From assembly GCA_902464485.1 (NCBI GenBank), contig CABQJJ010000023.1, positions 1-22,629 of the forward strand: a stretch of DNA of 22,629 bases. The letters run 5' to 3'. This document shows, piece by piece, positions 6,863 through 13,515 of this stretch. Numbering within the stretch: the first letter of the stretch is position 1; each line of letters begins with the position of its first letter. The DNA comes from an uncultured Collinsella sp. (lineage in GTDB: Bacteria; Actinomycetota; Coriobacteriia; Coriobacteriales; Coriobacteriaceae). The translations under genes were made by a program, and so were the position numbers. Under the pieces are notes generated by a model. The model did not search any database. It had not been told where the DNA came from and was given only the letters and a program-made list of their open reading frames with translations.

Positions 6863-7732
6863 ATGGCACAGCCGGATACGACGCGCACGGTGGGGCTTGC
6901 GCTCGAGGGAGGCGGCTACCGCGGTATGTATACGGCGGGCGTGCTCGACGTTTGGATGGAGCATGGTTTGACCTGCGACCATATGGTGGGTGTCTCGGCA
7001 GGCGCGGCGTTTGGCTACAACTTTAAATCGCGCCAGATCGGCCGCGCCATTCGCTATAACAAGGCCTATTGCGCCGACAAGCGCTATGCGAGCGTGACCA
7101 GCTGGCTGCGAACCGGCGATATGTTCAATGCCGACTTTGCTTATCACGAGGTGCCTATCGAGCGCGATCCCATCGACCTGGAAGCATATCGCGCCTGCCC
7201 CATGCGATTTACGTGCGTGTGTACCGATATCGAGACAGGCAAGGCCGTCTATCACGACCTGCCCTATGGCGATGAGCGCGATATCGAGTGGATCCGGGCG
7301 TCGTCGGCTATTCCTGTGGCGACGCGTCCCGTTGCTATTGACGGGCATAAGTATCTGGATGGCGGCGTGGCCGATTCCATTCCCAGCGCTTGGTTGTTTG
7401 CGCAGGGGTATGACCGCAATATCGTGGTACTCACGCAGCCGGCGGGCTTTGTGAAGCAGCCCAACAGCGTGATGCCCATGCTGCGCCGCGTGTTTCGTCA
7501 CTACCCGGAGTTTGTCGCAGCGCTTGAGCATCGGCATGAGGTCTACAATGCCACGCTCGATGACCTGGCGCGTCGCGAGGCTGCTGGCGAGGTCTTTGTG
7601 GTGCGTCCGAGCGAATCGGTGAAGGTGCCATCGCTGTGTCGTGAGCCAGAGGAACTCGAACGTATCTACCAGGTCGGTCGGCGCGATGCGGAGGCCACGT
7701 TGCCCGCACTAGAGGTGTATCTGGCAGGGTAG
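6863..7732 (+). CDS. Patatin-like phospholipase family protein
   Basis: A 289-residue patatin-fold serine hydrolase, expected to cleave acyl esters of phospholipids or related lipids. The oxyanion loop is LEGGGYRGMY (15-23), the nucleophile elbow is GVSAG with Ser45, and the catalytic aspartate is in LDGGVADSIP (Asp166), giving the Ser-Asp dyad. The architecture resembles the YjjU/RssA bacterial group. No signal peptide or membrane segment is evident, so it is probably cytoplasmic. ATG 6863 has GGAGA 7 nt upstream and places the conserved domain right after a short N-terminus; the in-frame extension to 6782 has no ribosome binding site. It is monocistronic and converges on thiE across the 61-bp repeat array. 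Confidence 0.9.
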   Translation: MAQPDTTRTVGLALEGGGYRGMYTAGVLDVWMEHGLTCDHMVGVSAGAAFGYNFKSRQIGRAIRYNKAYCADKRYASVTSWLRTGDMFNADFAYHEVPIERDPIDLEAYRACPMRFTCVCTDIETGKAVYHDLPYGDERDIEWIRASSAIPVATRPVAIDGHKYLDGGVADSIPSAWLFAQGYDRNIVVLTQPAGFVKQPNSVMPMLRRVFRHYPEFVAALEHRHEVYNATLDDLARREAAGEVFVVRPSESVKVPSLCREPEELERIYQVGRRDAEATLPALEVYLAG

Positions 7733-7741
7733 AGCCACGGT

Positions 7742-8046
7742 CGCTGACTCGGCGGAAAGTACATCTCAGAATGAGCCTTCGAAATGGGGCATAGTTTCCC
7801 ATGGAGACCGCTCGGGAAAGCGTGCCCCACTTTTCGGCCGTAGTCTGGGACACAGTTTCCCGTTGGGCGGATTTCGGAAAGCGTGTCCCAGAATTTGCGC
7901 CCAGAACGGGATACAGTTTCCCAGATGGCGGATTCCGGAAAGTGCATCCCGGAATCTACGTCCAGACTGGGACACAGTTTCCCGCTGACTCTCTATATGG
8001 AAAGCGCGTCCCAGAATGGAGCTCCAAACTGGGACGCGCTTTCCGC
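7742..8046. repeat. Tandem array of about 61-bp palindromic units
   Basis: Four full units begin at about 7785, 7846, 7907 and 7968 (periods 61, 61, 61-62). They are flanked by a partial unit from 7742 and a partial unit from 8030. Each unit has a left arm like CTGGGACACAGTTTCC and a right arm like GGAAAGCGTGTCCCAG, so it is a hairpin. Right arms also pair with the next left arm; the best case is 7999-8014 with 8029-8044, a perfect 16-bp match. CGCTGACTC is shared by the partial first unit (7742-7750) and unit four (7983-7991). It fills most of the 356-bp gap between the convergent patatin and thiE genes. Because 61 is not a multiple of 3, reading frames through it shift and do not look coding. 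Confidence 0.9.
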
Positions 8047-8088
8047 TGTCGAAGATATGCGGCTGCGGAGCAGCTGCCCGGCATGCGT

Positions 8089-8784
8089 TTACGCCTGCTG
8101 CCAGGTGTCGACGAGCTCCTTTGCCGCGGCGTAGGGGTCGTCGGCGCTGCAGACGGCGCTTACCACAAAGAAGCCGTCGACGCCGGTGGCCTTGAGCTGC
8201 GGCAGGTCGGCCGTCTTGACGCCGCCGCCCACCACGATGGGCACGGGGCTTGCCACATGGAGCGCGGCCAGGTCCTCAAAGCTCTTGGTGATGATGGAGC
8301 CGTCGGCCGCGCGTCCGCAGTCGCGCTTGGTCTCGGTCTCGTGGAGCGGGCCGATGCCCAGGTAGTCGACCAGGCTCATGTCGGCGGTCTTGACGTACTC
8401 GAGCATCTCCTCGCAACGGGCCGAAAGGCCCACAATGGCATCGGGGCCCAGCAGCTTGCGGCAGACCTCGACGGGAATGTCGCTCTGGCCAACGTGCACG
8501 CCGTCGACAGCGATGCCCTGCTCGCGCGCGGCGAGTACGCAGTCCAGGCGGTCGTCGATCAGCAGGGCGACCTGACCGGTCTTGCCGGCCTGTGCGATTG
8601 CCTGCGCGGCGTCGCCGGTCAGCGCGATGATCTCGCGGGCACTTGCCACCTTGGAGCGCACCTGGATGCAGGTAAAGCCGGCATCGAGCGCCTGCGCTAC
8701 CACATCGCCCACGGGGCGTCCGAGCGTGTTTTCGGGGCCGAGTACTAGATAGGCCGAGATATCAAGATTGTCGCGGATGCTCAT
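8089..8784 (-). CDS. thiE: Thiamine phosphate synthase
   Basis: A TIM-barrel enzyme of 231 residues that joins HMP pyrophosphate and thiazole phosphate to give thiamine phosphate. Family marks in order are the Q-V-R-S-K strand (CIQVRSKVASA), ALLIDDRLD, DGVHVGQSDIP, IVGLSA, YLGIGPLHETETK (phosphate/pyrophosphate site) and VPIVVGGGVK followed by GVDGFFVVSAV. The ATG at 8784 follows AGGAGGAAGC. It overlaps the upstream thiamine-binding gene by 4 bp (ATGA), so translation is coupled and it is the last gene of the riboswitch-controlled operon. It is slightly longer than the usual 210 or so residues because of residues around KRDCGRAADGSIITKSFE. No clear T-rich terminator follows; the repeat array starts 43 bp beyond the stop. 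Confidence 0.93.
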   Translation of the reverse strand: MSIRDNLDISAYLVLGPENTLGRPVGDVVAQALDAGFTCIQVRSKVASAREIIALTGDAAQAIAQAGKTGQVALLIDDRLDCVLAAREQGIAVDGVHVGQSDIPVEVCRKLLGPDAIVGLSARCEEMLEYVKTADMSLVDYLGIGPLHETETKRDCGRAADGSIITKSFEDLAALHVASPVPIVVGGGVKTADLPQLKATGVDGFFVVSAVCSADDPYAAAKELVDTWQQA

Positions 8785-9122
8785 CGTGCTTCCTCCTGCT
8801 TTTTGATCTGCGCTTCCATGCGCTCGAGTTTGCCGGTCATGGTATCGGTAAAACCAGGTCGAATATCGGCTTTGAGCACGACTTCGGTGCGGATGCCCTT
8901 GCTTGCCAACACAAAGGTTGCGTCGCGTACGACCTGCATGACCTCGTCCCAGTCGCCTTCGATCTCGGTGAACATCGAGGTGGTGCGGTTGGGAAGGCCG
9001 CTCTCGCGAATGACGCGCACGACCTCGGCGACCTCGGCGGACAGCTCATCGCCGGTGCCGCACGGGGCGATGGCCACGGCGACGAGCGTGTTCATGCCGG
9101 TAGCGGTTGCGGGCTCGGACAT
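8781..9122 (-). CDS. Thiamine-binding protein, MTH1187/YkoF type
   Basis: The 113-residue protein is a member of the DUF77/Thiamine_BP family (MTH1187, YqgV, YkoF). It has the ferredoxin-like start LVAVAIAPCGTGDELSAEVA, then VIRESGLPNRTTSMFTEIEG with its conserved D-W-D-E-V, and a final K-A-D-I-R-PG. Family members bind thiamine or its pyrimidine moiety and are thought to buffer or deliver it; a catalytic role is not known. Its position between thiM and thiE, 3 nt after thiM and overlapping thiE by 4 bp, under one TPP riboswitch, supports a thiamine role strongly. An AGGAGG ribosome binding site is embedded in the last codons of thiM. Confidence 0.88.
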   Translation of the reverse strand: MSEPATATGMNTLVAVAIAPCGTGDELSAEVAEVVRVIRESGLPNRTTSMFTEIEGDWDEVMQVVRDATFVLASKGIRTEVVLKADIRPGFTDTMTGKLERMEAQIKKQEEAR

Positions 9123-9125
9123 GGC

Positions 9126-9965
9126 TTATGCCTCCTCGAGTTCGAGTCGGTTATCGGCAATGTCTTGGGCGGTCGCGCGGTAGAGCTCGTCGATAAAGGC
9201 GACCTTAAAGCTTGCCGGGGCATCGGCGACAGCGGCGGCACGCGTGCCGGCGACGTTGTAGACGGCGGTGCCGCAGACTGCTGCCGTAAACGGATCGGTA
9301 GCACAGGCGTACACGGCCAGCACGCCGCCCTGCGAGCAGCCGCAGCCGGTGATCTTGGACATGAGCGGGCTGCCGCCGTGGGACTTAGCCACGGTCGTGC
9401 CGTCGGTGATCAGGTCGACTTCGCCCGAGACTACTACGGCGCCGCCGGTGTAGCGGGCGAGCGCCACGGCGGCATCGCGGGCGGCGTCGACCGTGTCGGT
9501 GGTATCGACACCACGTACGCGGCTCAGATCGGCCGCCTCGCCCTCAAGACCCCACAGGCCGGCGAGCGCGATAATCTCGGAGGCGTTGCCGCGTACGATG
9601 GCGGGCTTGTACTGCTTGAGCTCGTTTACCAGCTGGGTGCGCAGGCTACCGATGCCCAGACCCACCGGATCGAGCACCCAGGGCTTGCCGGCGTCGTGCG
9701 CCGCCTTGGCTGCGCGGGGAATCGTCTGCTCGTAGATGGGGAAGAGCGTGCCCATGTTGAGATAGATGGCGTCACCGCCGGCAACGAGTGCCTCGCCCTC
9801 GTCGGGCAAGTAGACCATGGCAGCCGATCCGCCCACGGCGAGCTGTGCGTTGGCGACAAAGTCGATCGTCACCGTGTTGGTGATGGAGCCCGCCATCGGA
9901 TTGGTGGCTCGAATCTCCTCTACGGCCTTGGCCACATTTTGCTTAAGCTGTTCCGAATCAATCAC
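9126..9965 (-). CDS. thiM: Hydroxyethylthiazole kinase
   Basis: This ribokinase-like enzyme of 279 residues phosphorylates 4-methyl-5-hydroxyethylthiazole, the thiazole salvage step. Motifs seen are SITNTVTIDFVANAQLAVGG, LNMGTL, KPWVLDPVGLG, AIVRGNASEIIALAG, RGVDTTD, VVVSGEVDLITDG and KITGCGCSQGG, where the second Cys aligns with the catalytic Cys of TGTGC. The usual GASPxM is GGSAAM here. The start is GTG 9965 (VIDSEQLKQ), 8 nt after AAGGAGG; the longer open frame runs into the riboswitch and is not coding. As first gene after the TPP riboswitch it is the most directly controlled. No thiC, thiD or thiG is in the window, consistent with salvage but not proof of it. Confidence 0.93.
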   Translation of the reverse strand: MIDSEQLKQNVAKAVEEIRATNPMAGSITNTVTIDFVANAQLAVGGSAAMVYLPDEGEALVAGGDAIYLNMGTLFPIYEQTIPRAAKAAHDAGKPWVLDPVGLGIGSLRTQLVNELKQYKPAIVRGNASEIIALAGLWGLEGEAADLSRVRGVDTTDTVDAARDAAVALARYTGGAVVVSGEVDLITDGTTVAKSHGGSPLMSKITGCGCSQGGVLAVYACATDPFTAAVCGTAVYNVAGTRAAAVADAPASFKVAFIDELYRATAQDIADNRLELEEA

Positions 9966-9985
9966 TGCACATGCCTCCTTGGCAT

Positions 9986-10018
9986 AGAAAAGGGGCGCTG
10001 TGCATAGACAGCGCCCCT
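9986..10018 (-). terminator. Riboswitch expression platform: intrinsic terminator before thiM
   Basis: AGGGGCGCTGT (9991-10001) pairs with ACAGCGCCCCT (10008-10018), an 11-bp stem with a 6-nt loop, followed on the minus strand by TTTTC. The thiM ribosome binding site (AAGGAGG) begins only about 7-8 nt later. It sits directly after the TPP aptamer, so TPP binding probably promotes early termination here. Confidence 0.8.
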
Positions 10019-10033
10019 GTAAAGGCGGCATGC

Positions 10034-10117
10034 TCCCTACGCCAGCATTAACTGACAGGTTCAAAGGATTGGGCCCTATGCCCTCTCAGCCTTGTGGTTT
10101 GCACCGCCGGCACTCCC
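10034..10117 (-). ncRNA. TPP riboswitch (thi box) aptamer
   Basis: On the minus strand the element begins GGGAGTGCCGG (10117 downward), contains CTGAGAGGG (10089-10081) and CCTTTGAACCTG (10067-10056), and ends GTTAATGCTGGCGTAGGGA (52-34). These are the conserved thi-box blocks in the right order and spacing. The ligand is thiamine pyrophosphate. It lies about 70 bp upstream of thiM with a terminator between, so excess TPP should switch off thiM, the thiamine-binding gene and thiE. Confidence 0.95.
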
Positions 10118-10149
10118 GCATCGAATCTGTTGCTCCCTATACTAACGCA

Positions 10150-10182
10150 CCTGCCAAAAAGGGACAGATTTATTTTGGCAGG
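10150..10182. repeat. 33-bp palindromic repeat, copy A
   Basis: This is bounded by CCTGCCAAAA (10150-10159) and TTTTGGCAGG (10173-10182), a perfect 10-bp dyad, with AGGGACAG inside. The reverse complement of copy B at 10217-10249 matches it with few changes. It sits between the TPP riboswitch leader and the HAD gene. The remaining bases of this 323-bp gap outside riboswitch and repeats show nothing recognised. Confidence 0.85.
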
Positions 10183-10216
10183 TGGCAACAGGGGTGCTGC
10201 ATTTTCCCAGATAAAA

Positions 10217-10249
10217 CCTGCCAAAATAAACCAGTCCCTTATTGGCAGG
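10217..10249. repeat. 33-bp palindromic repeat, copy B (inverted relative to copy A)
   Basis: Begins CCTGCCAAAATAAA and ends ATTGGCAGG, with AGTCCCTT in the middle. Its sequence equals the reverse complement of copy A except for a few positions, and it is itself nearly palindromic. The two copies are separated by 34 bp, giving a BIME-like arrangement in which copies could pair with each other or fold singly. Copy B ends 40 bp before the HAD start codon. Confidence 0.85.
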
Positions 10250-10288
10250 TCGTTACAATGGTTACGGTGAAAATGACTGGGGGATTCT

Positions 10289-11197
10289 ATGATCAAACTT
10301 GTGCTGACCGATATGGACGATACGCTGATTCCGGCTGGACATGACGGTGCCAGCGACTACGCCATTGAGGGTATTCATGCCATGCAGGCGGCGGGTCTGC
10401 ACTTTGGTCCGGTTTCGGGCCGGCAGCCGTCCGCGATGGGCTGGATGTTCCGCAATCGCGCCGAGTGCTTCTCGACCGGCGCGTTCTGCAACGGCCAGGT
10501 AATGTTTGTCGACGGTCAGGTGGTCGCTTCGCGCGCGACCGACAACGATGCCCTGACGCGTCTGGCCGATTACCTCGAGCAGGAGACCGACGATACCTAT
10601 CTAAAGGTCTACAGCCTGGGTGACGACTTTTGGAATAACGATGCCTACTGCGTGACGAGCGACCCCGAGCGCGTGCGCCGCGCCATGGAGTCGGGCGGCA
10701 ACGCGTGGCTCAAGGGCGAAGAGGCCTCGTGCCGTCCTGTTGTCGATGATGCCCCGGTATACAAGGCGAATATCTGGAGCGCCCGCTCGCGCGAAGAGCT
10801 CGCTGAGCTGCGCGACCGCATTGCCGCCGAGGTGCCGGAGCTCTCGCTTGTGTTTCCCAACAACCGCGTGCGCCTATTCGATATTCTCCCGGCCGGTTGG
10901 GACAAGGGCTGCGCTGCGCTGGAGCTGGCGCGCGCTTTGGGCCTGACGCCCGATGAGGTGGCCGTATTCGGCGATTCCGATAACGATTTGCCCATGATTG
11001 ATGCCGTTCCCAATTCCGTTGCAGTCGCCAATGCCAACGAGGCCGTCACGGCTGCCGCGCGCTGGCATATCGGCGCTGCGGCAGATGATGCGGTTGCCGG
11101 GGCTCTGCATCAGATTGCCGCCTGCGCCGCGACGGGGGAGATGCCGTCGTTTATGCGTCAGATGGACGCGACGGGTTTCGACGTCACGAACGTCTAG
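10289..11197 (+). CDS. Cof-type HAD-IIB family hydrolase
   Basis: This 302-residue haloacid dehalogenase-superfamily phosphatase has motif I TDMDDTLIP (Asp8 nucleophile, Asp10 acid/base), motif II in GPVSGRQPSA, motif III Lys in GWDKGCAALELARALGL, and motif IV VFGDSDNDLPMI. The IIB cap lies between motifs II and III. Cof-type members dephosphorylate sugar phosphates, cofactor phosphates or similar small metabolites; the substrate cannot be told from sequence. ATG 10289 has GGGGGA 4-5 nt upstream. The LysR gene starts 10 nt after the stop, so the two form an operon. The location next to the thiamine operon is divergent, and some Cof phosphatases act on pyrimidine phosphates of thiamine metabolism, but a link here is only a guess. 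Confidence 0.9.
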   Translation: MIKLVLTDMDDTLIPAGHDGASDYAIEGIHAMQAAGLHFGPVSGRQPSAMGWMFRNRAECFSTGAFCNGQVMFVDGQVVASRATDNDALTRLADYLEQETDDTYLKVYSLGDDFWNNDAYCVTSDPERVRRAMESGGNAWLKGEEASCRPVVDDAPVYKANIWSARSREELAELRDRIAAEVPELSLVFPNNRVRLFDILPAGWDKGCAALELARALGLTPDEVAVFGDSDNDLPMIDAVPNSVAVANANEAVTAAARWHIGAAADDAVAGALHQIAACAATGEMPSFMRQMDATGFDVTNV

Positions 11198-11207
11198 GGA
11201 GAAAGCC

Positions 11208-12104
11208 ATGAAGCTCCAGCAGCTCAGATATGTCGTCAAAGTTGCCGAATGCGGCAGCATCACCGAGGCCTCGCGCCGGCTCTTTGTGTCGCAGCCTTCG
11301 ATTACCGCGTCAATTCGCGATCTCGAAAACGAGATGGGTGTACACATCTTTGAGCGCACCAACAAGGGCGTCATTGTGTCCGAGGAAGGCGAGACCTTCT
11401 TGGGCTACGCGCGCCAGGTGCTCGACCAGGCCGACCTGCTCGAGGGCAAGTACAAAGGCACGTCCGAGCAGGTGCCGCACTTTAGTGTGAGCTGCCAGCA
11501 TTATTCCTTTGCCGTTAATGCATTTGTCGATGTGATCCGCGAGTTCGATGCCGCGCGCTACGACTTTACCCTGCGCGAGGAGCAGACCCACGAGATTATC
11601 GAGGACGTCGCGCATATGAAAAGCGAGCTCGGCATCCTGTATCTGTCGGAGCACAATCGCGAGGTCATCGAGCGCATGCTCGCCGCCAACGAACTCGTAT
11701 TCGAGGGGCTCTTCTGCGCCACGCCGCATGTCTTTGTGTGCTCCGACCATCCGCTGGCGGGTCGCTCGAGTGTGACGCTCGAGGACTTGGAAGACTACCC
11801 GTTCCTGTCCTATGAGCAGGGCAGCTACAACTCGTTTTACTATTCCGAGGAGCTGACCTCGACCTTTGAGCGCCGCAAGAATATCCGCGTGCGCGACCGT
11901 GCGACGCTGTTCAACCTAGCTATGGGCCTTAACGGTTACACGGTGTGTTCGGGCGTGATCAGCCATGAACTTAACGGCCCCGGTATTATCTCGATTCCGC
12001 TCGATGTAGACGAGTACATGGAGATTGGCATCATCACGCGCAAGAACACGACACTTACGCGCTACGGGCAGGCCTATATCGAAGCGATTCGTCAGCACAT
12101 CTAG
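11208..12104 (+). CDS. LysR-family transcriptional regulator
   Basis: The 298-residue regulator starts with the LysR winged helix: MKLQQLRYVVKVAECGSITE followed by ASRRLFVSQPSITASIRDLE (about 1-60). A linker helix (LDQADLLEGKY) and a periplasmic-binding-protein-like effector domain (about 88-298) follow. ATG 11208 follows AGGGAGAAAGCC; the upstream open frame overlaps the HAD gene and is not used. It is the second gene of the HAD operon. The next gene downstream, on the same strand, is a MetE-like protein whose upstream region carries a dyad with LysR-type T-N11-A geometry, so this gene is a likely target. The effector is unknown; homologues of this kind sense various amino acid or sulfur metabolites. 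Confidence 0.92.
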   Translation: MKLQQLRYVVKVAECGSITEASRRLFVSQPSITASIRDLENEMGVHIFERTNKGVIVSEEGETFLGYARQVLDQADLLEGKYKGTSEQVPHFSVSCQHYSFAVNAFVDVIREFDAARYDFTLREEQTHEIIEDVAHMKSELGILYLSEHNREVIERMLAANELVFEGLFCATPHVFVCSDHPLAGRSSVTLEDLEDYPFLSYEQGSYNSFYYSEELTSTFERRKNIRVRDRATLFNLAMGLNGYTVCSGVISHELNGPGIISIPLDVDEYMEIGIITRKNTTLTRYGQAYIEAIRQHI

Positions 12105-12146
12105 ACTGCTGCGTTCTGCGCGGGTCAAATCTCTTTATGGCAGTCC

Positions 12147-12183
12147 AAACTGATATAGGAAGCATCTATATCAAACTGTTATA
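12147..12183 (+). promoter_or_regulatory. Candidate LysR operator upstream of metE-like gene
   Basis: TGATATAG (12151-12158) and CTATATCA (12166-12173) form a perfect 8-bp dyad with a 7-bp spacer. In addition AAACTGATATA (12147-12157) is repeated as AAACTGTTATA (12173-12183), 26 bp apart, giving a direct repeat. This kind of A/T-rich dyad upstream of a gene that follows a LysR gene is typical of LysR binding regions. The binding protein is inferred, not shown. Confidence 0.5.
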
Positions 12184-12192
12184 AACATATAT

Positions 12193-12221
12193 TTTACGAT
12201 GTCCATATGAGCGCTCATACT
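12193..12221 (+). promoter_or_regulatory. Tentative promoter and 14-bp palindrome before metE-like gene
   Basis: TATGAGCGCTCATA (12206-12219) is a perfect 14-bp palindrome. It overlaps a weak -35 (TTTACG, 12193-12198) and -10 (CATACT, 12216-12221) pair with a 17-bp spacer. Each hexamer matches 4 of 6 consensus bases. A repressor site over the promoter is possible. Confidence 0.35.
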
Positions 12222-12259
12222 CTGTCCCAGTAAAGCAACCAATGCAAAGGGAGATATCT

Positions 12260-13393
12260 ATGAGCACTTCGATTCAACCGAACGCGCCGTTTCGTGCCGA
12301 TATCGTCGGCAGTTTTCTTCGTCCGCAGGCTGTAAAGGACGCCCGTGCCGCCTATGTCGCGGGTAAACTCGACGCTTCCGGCCTTAAGGCCGTCGAGGAC
12401 GAGGCCATCCGCGACTTAGTGGCCAAGCAGAAGGCTGCCGGCCTGCAGGTGATTACCGATGGCGAGTTCCGCCGCAGCTACTGGCACCTCGATTTTATGT
12501 GGGGCCTCAACGGCATTGAGCGCCGCGCCTCGCGCACGGGCTACATGTTCCACGATGAGGAGACTACCGCCGACACCGCCGTGGTAATCGGTCCCATTAG
12601 CGGCGAGAATCATCCGTTCGTCGAGCACTTCAAATTTATCAAGTCGCTCGAGGGAGAGGGCCAGGTCGCGCGCCAGACCATTCCGGCGCCGATCCAGACG
12701 TTCTCCGAAGTCACACTCGACCGCTGCGATGGCCAGCAGGAGAGTCTGCACGCCGTCTACAAGACCGACGAAGAGCTCGTCGATGCCATTGCCGCAGCAT
12801 ACCGCACCGTGATTGCTGACCTGTATGCCGCGGGCTGCCGCAACATCCAGTTTGATGACTGCACCTGGGGCATCTACTGCGATACCGATTTTGTTGCCAA
12901 AACCGGCATGAGCCCGGTCGACCTGCAAAAGGTAAGCGAGCTGGGCGTGGCGCTCAACAATGCCGCCATCGAGGGCAAGCCCGACGATCTGGTTATCAAC
13001 ACGCATGTATGCCGCGGCAACTACCACTCCACCTACGCTTTTGAGGGCGGCTACGACCCCATCGCGCCGTACCTGTTTGCGCATGAGGACGTTGACGCGT
13101 TCTATCTGGAGTTCGACACGCCCCGCGCCGGTGGTTTTGAGCCGCTCAAGTACGTTGCTCCCGGCAAGAAGGTCGTGCTGGGCTTGGTGACCACCAAGGC
13201 GGCAGAGCTCGAGAACGAGGATGTTATCGTCGAGCGCATCCGCGAAGCAGCAAAGTACGTGCCGCTCGAGAACCTGTACCTGTCGCCCCAGTGCGGCTTT
13301 GCCAGCTGCGAGATTGGCAACAAGCTGACCGAGGACGAGCAATGGGCAAAGATCGCGCTGGTCAAGCGGATTGCCGAGCGCGTTTGGAAATAG
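12260..13393 (+). CDS. Cobalamin-independent methionine synthase-like protein (MetE C-terminal type)
   Basis: The 377-residue protein matches the short MetE-C-like family (B. subtilis YxjG/YxjH group), not the full 750-residue MetE. The barrel has DIVGSFLRP at the start, ITDGEFRRSYWHLDF (65-79), IQFDDCTWG and the zinc ligands expected for the family: HVC (His249, Cys251), LEFDTPRAG (Glu284) and SPQCGFASC (Cys345). It should transfer a methyl group to homocysteine or a related thiol, with the methyl donor uncertain because the N-terminal folate half is absent. ATG 12260 follows AAAGGGAGA; the ATG at 12242 overlaps that site. A LysR gene precedes it, and the 155-bp gap carries candidate operators. 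No S-box riboswitch was recognised. Confidence 0.88.
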   Translation: MSTSIQPNAPFRADIVGSFLRPQAVKDARAAYVAGKLDASGLKAVEDEAIRDLVAKQKAAGLQVITDGEFRRSYWHLDFMWGLNGIERRASRTGYMFHDEETTADTAVVIGPISGENHPFVEHFKFIKSLEGEGQVARQTIPAPIQTFSEVTLDRCDGQQESLHAVYKTDEELVDAIAAAYRTVIADLYAAGCRNIQFDDCTWGIYCDTDFVAKTGMSPVDLQKVSELGVALNNAAIEGKPDDLVINTHVCRGNYHSTYAFEGGYDPIAPYLFAHEDVDAFYLEFDTPRAGGFEPLKYVAPGKKVVLGLVTTKAAELENEDVIVERIREAAKYVPLENLYLSPQCGFASCEIGNKLTEDEQWAKIALVKRIAERVWK

Positions 13394-13515
13394 CGCTAGC
13401 GTTTGCAGGTGGCGGCGCGTGCGAGGCATGGCGTATCGCGTACAATGGTTCGGATCGTATCGTTCGGGCAGGTTATCCGATATGCCCGATCGCCCTTCCA
13501 TTCGAAAGGACATCC

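Noticed and set aside
7742..8046. CRISPR array
   Set aside because: The whole 61-bp unit is repeated, with no unique spacers between short repeats, and units are strongly palindromic; no cas genes are nearby.
7666..8134. Several short open frames through the 61-bp repeats
   Set aside because: The repeat period is not a multiple of 3, so frames shift between units and translated repeats are not conserved.
12416..13513. 365-codon minus-strand open frame opposite the MetE-like gene
   Set aside because: Overlaps a gene with all zinc ligands; the product shows no recognisable domain.
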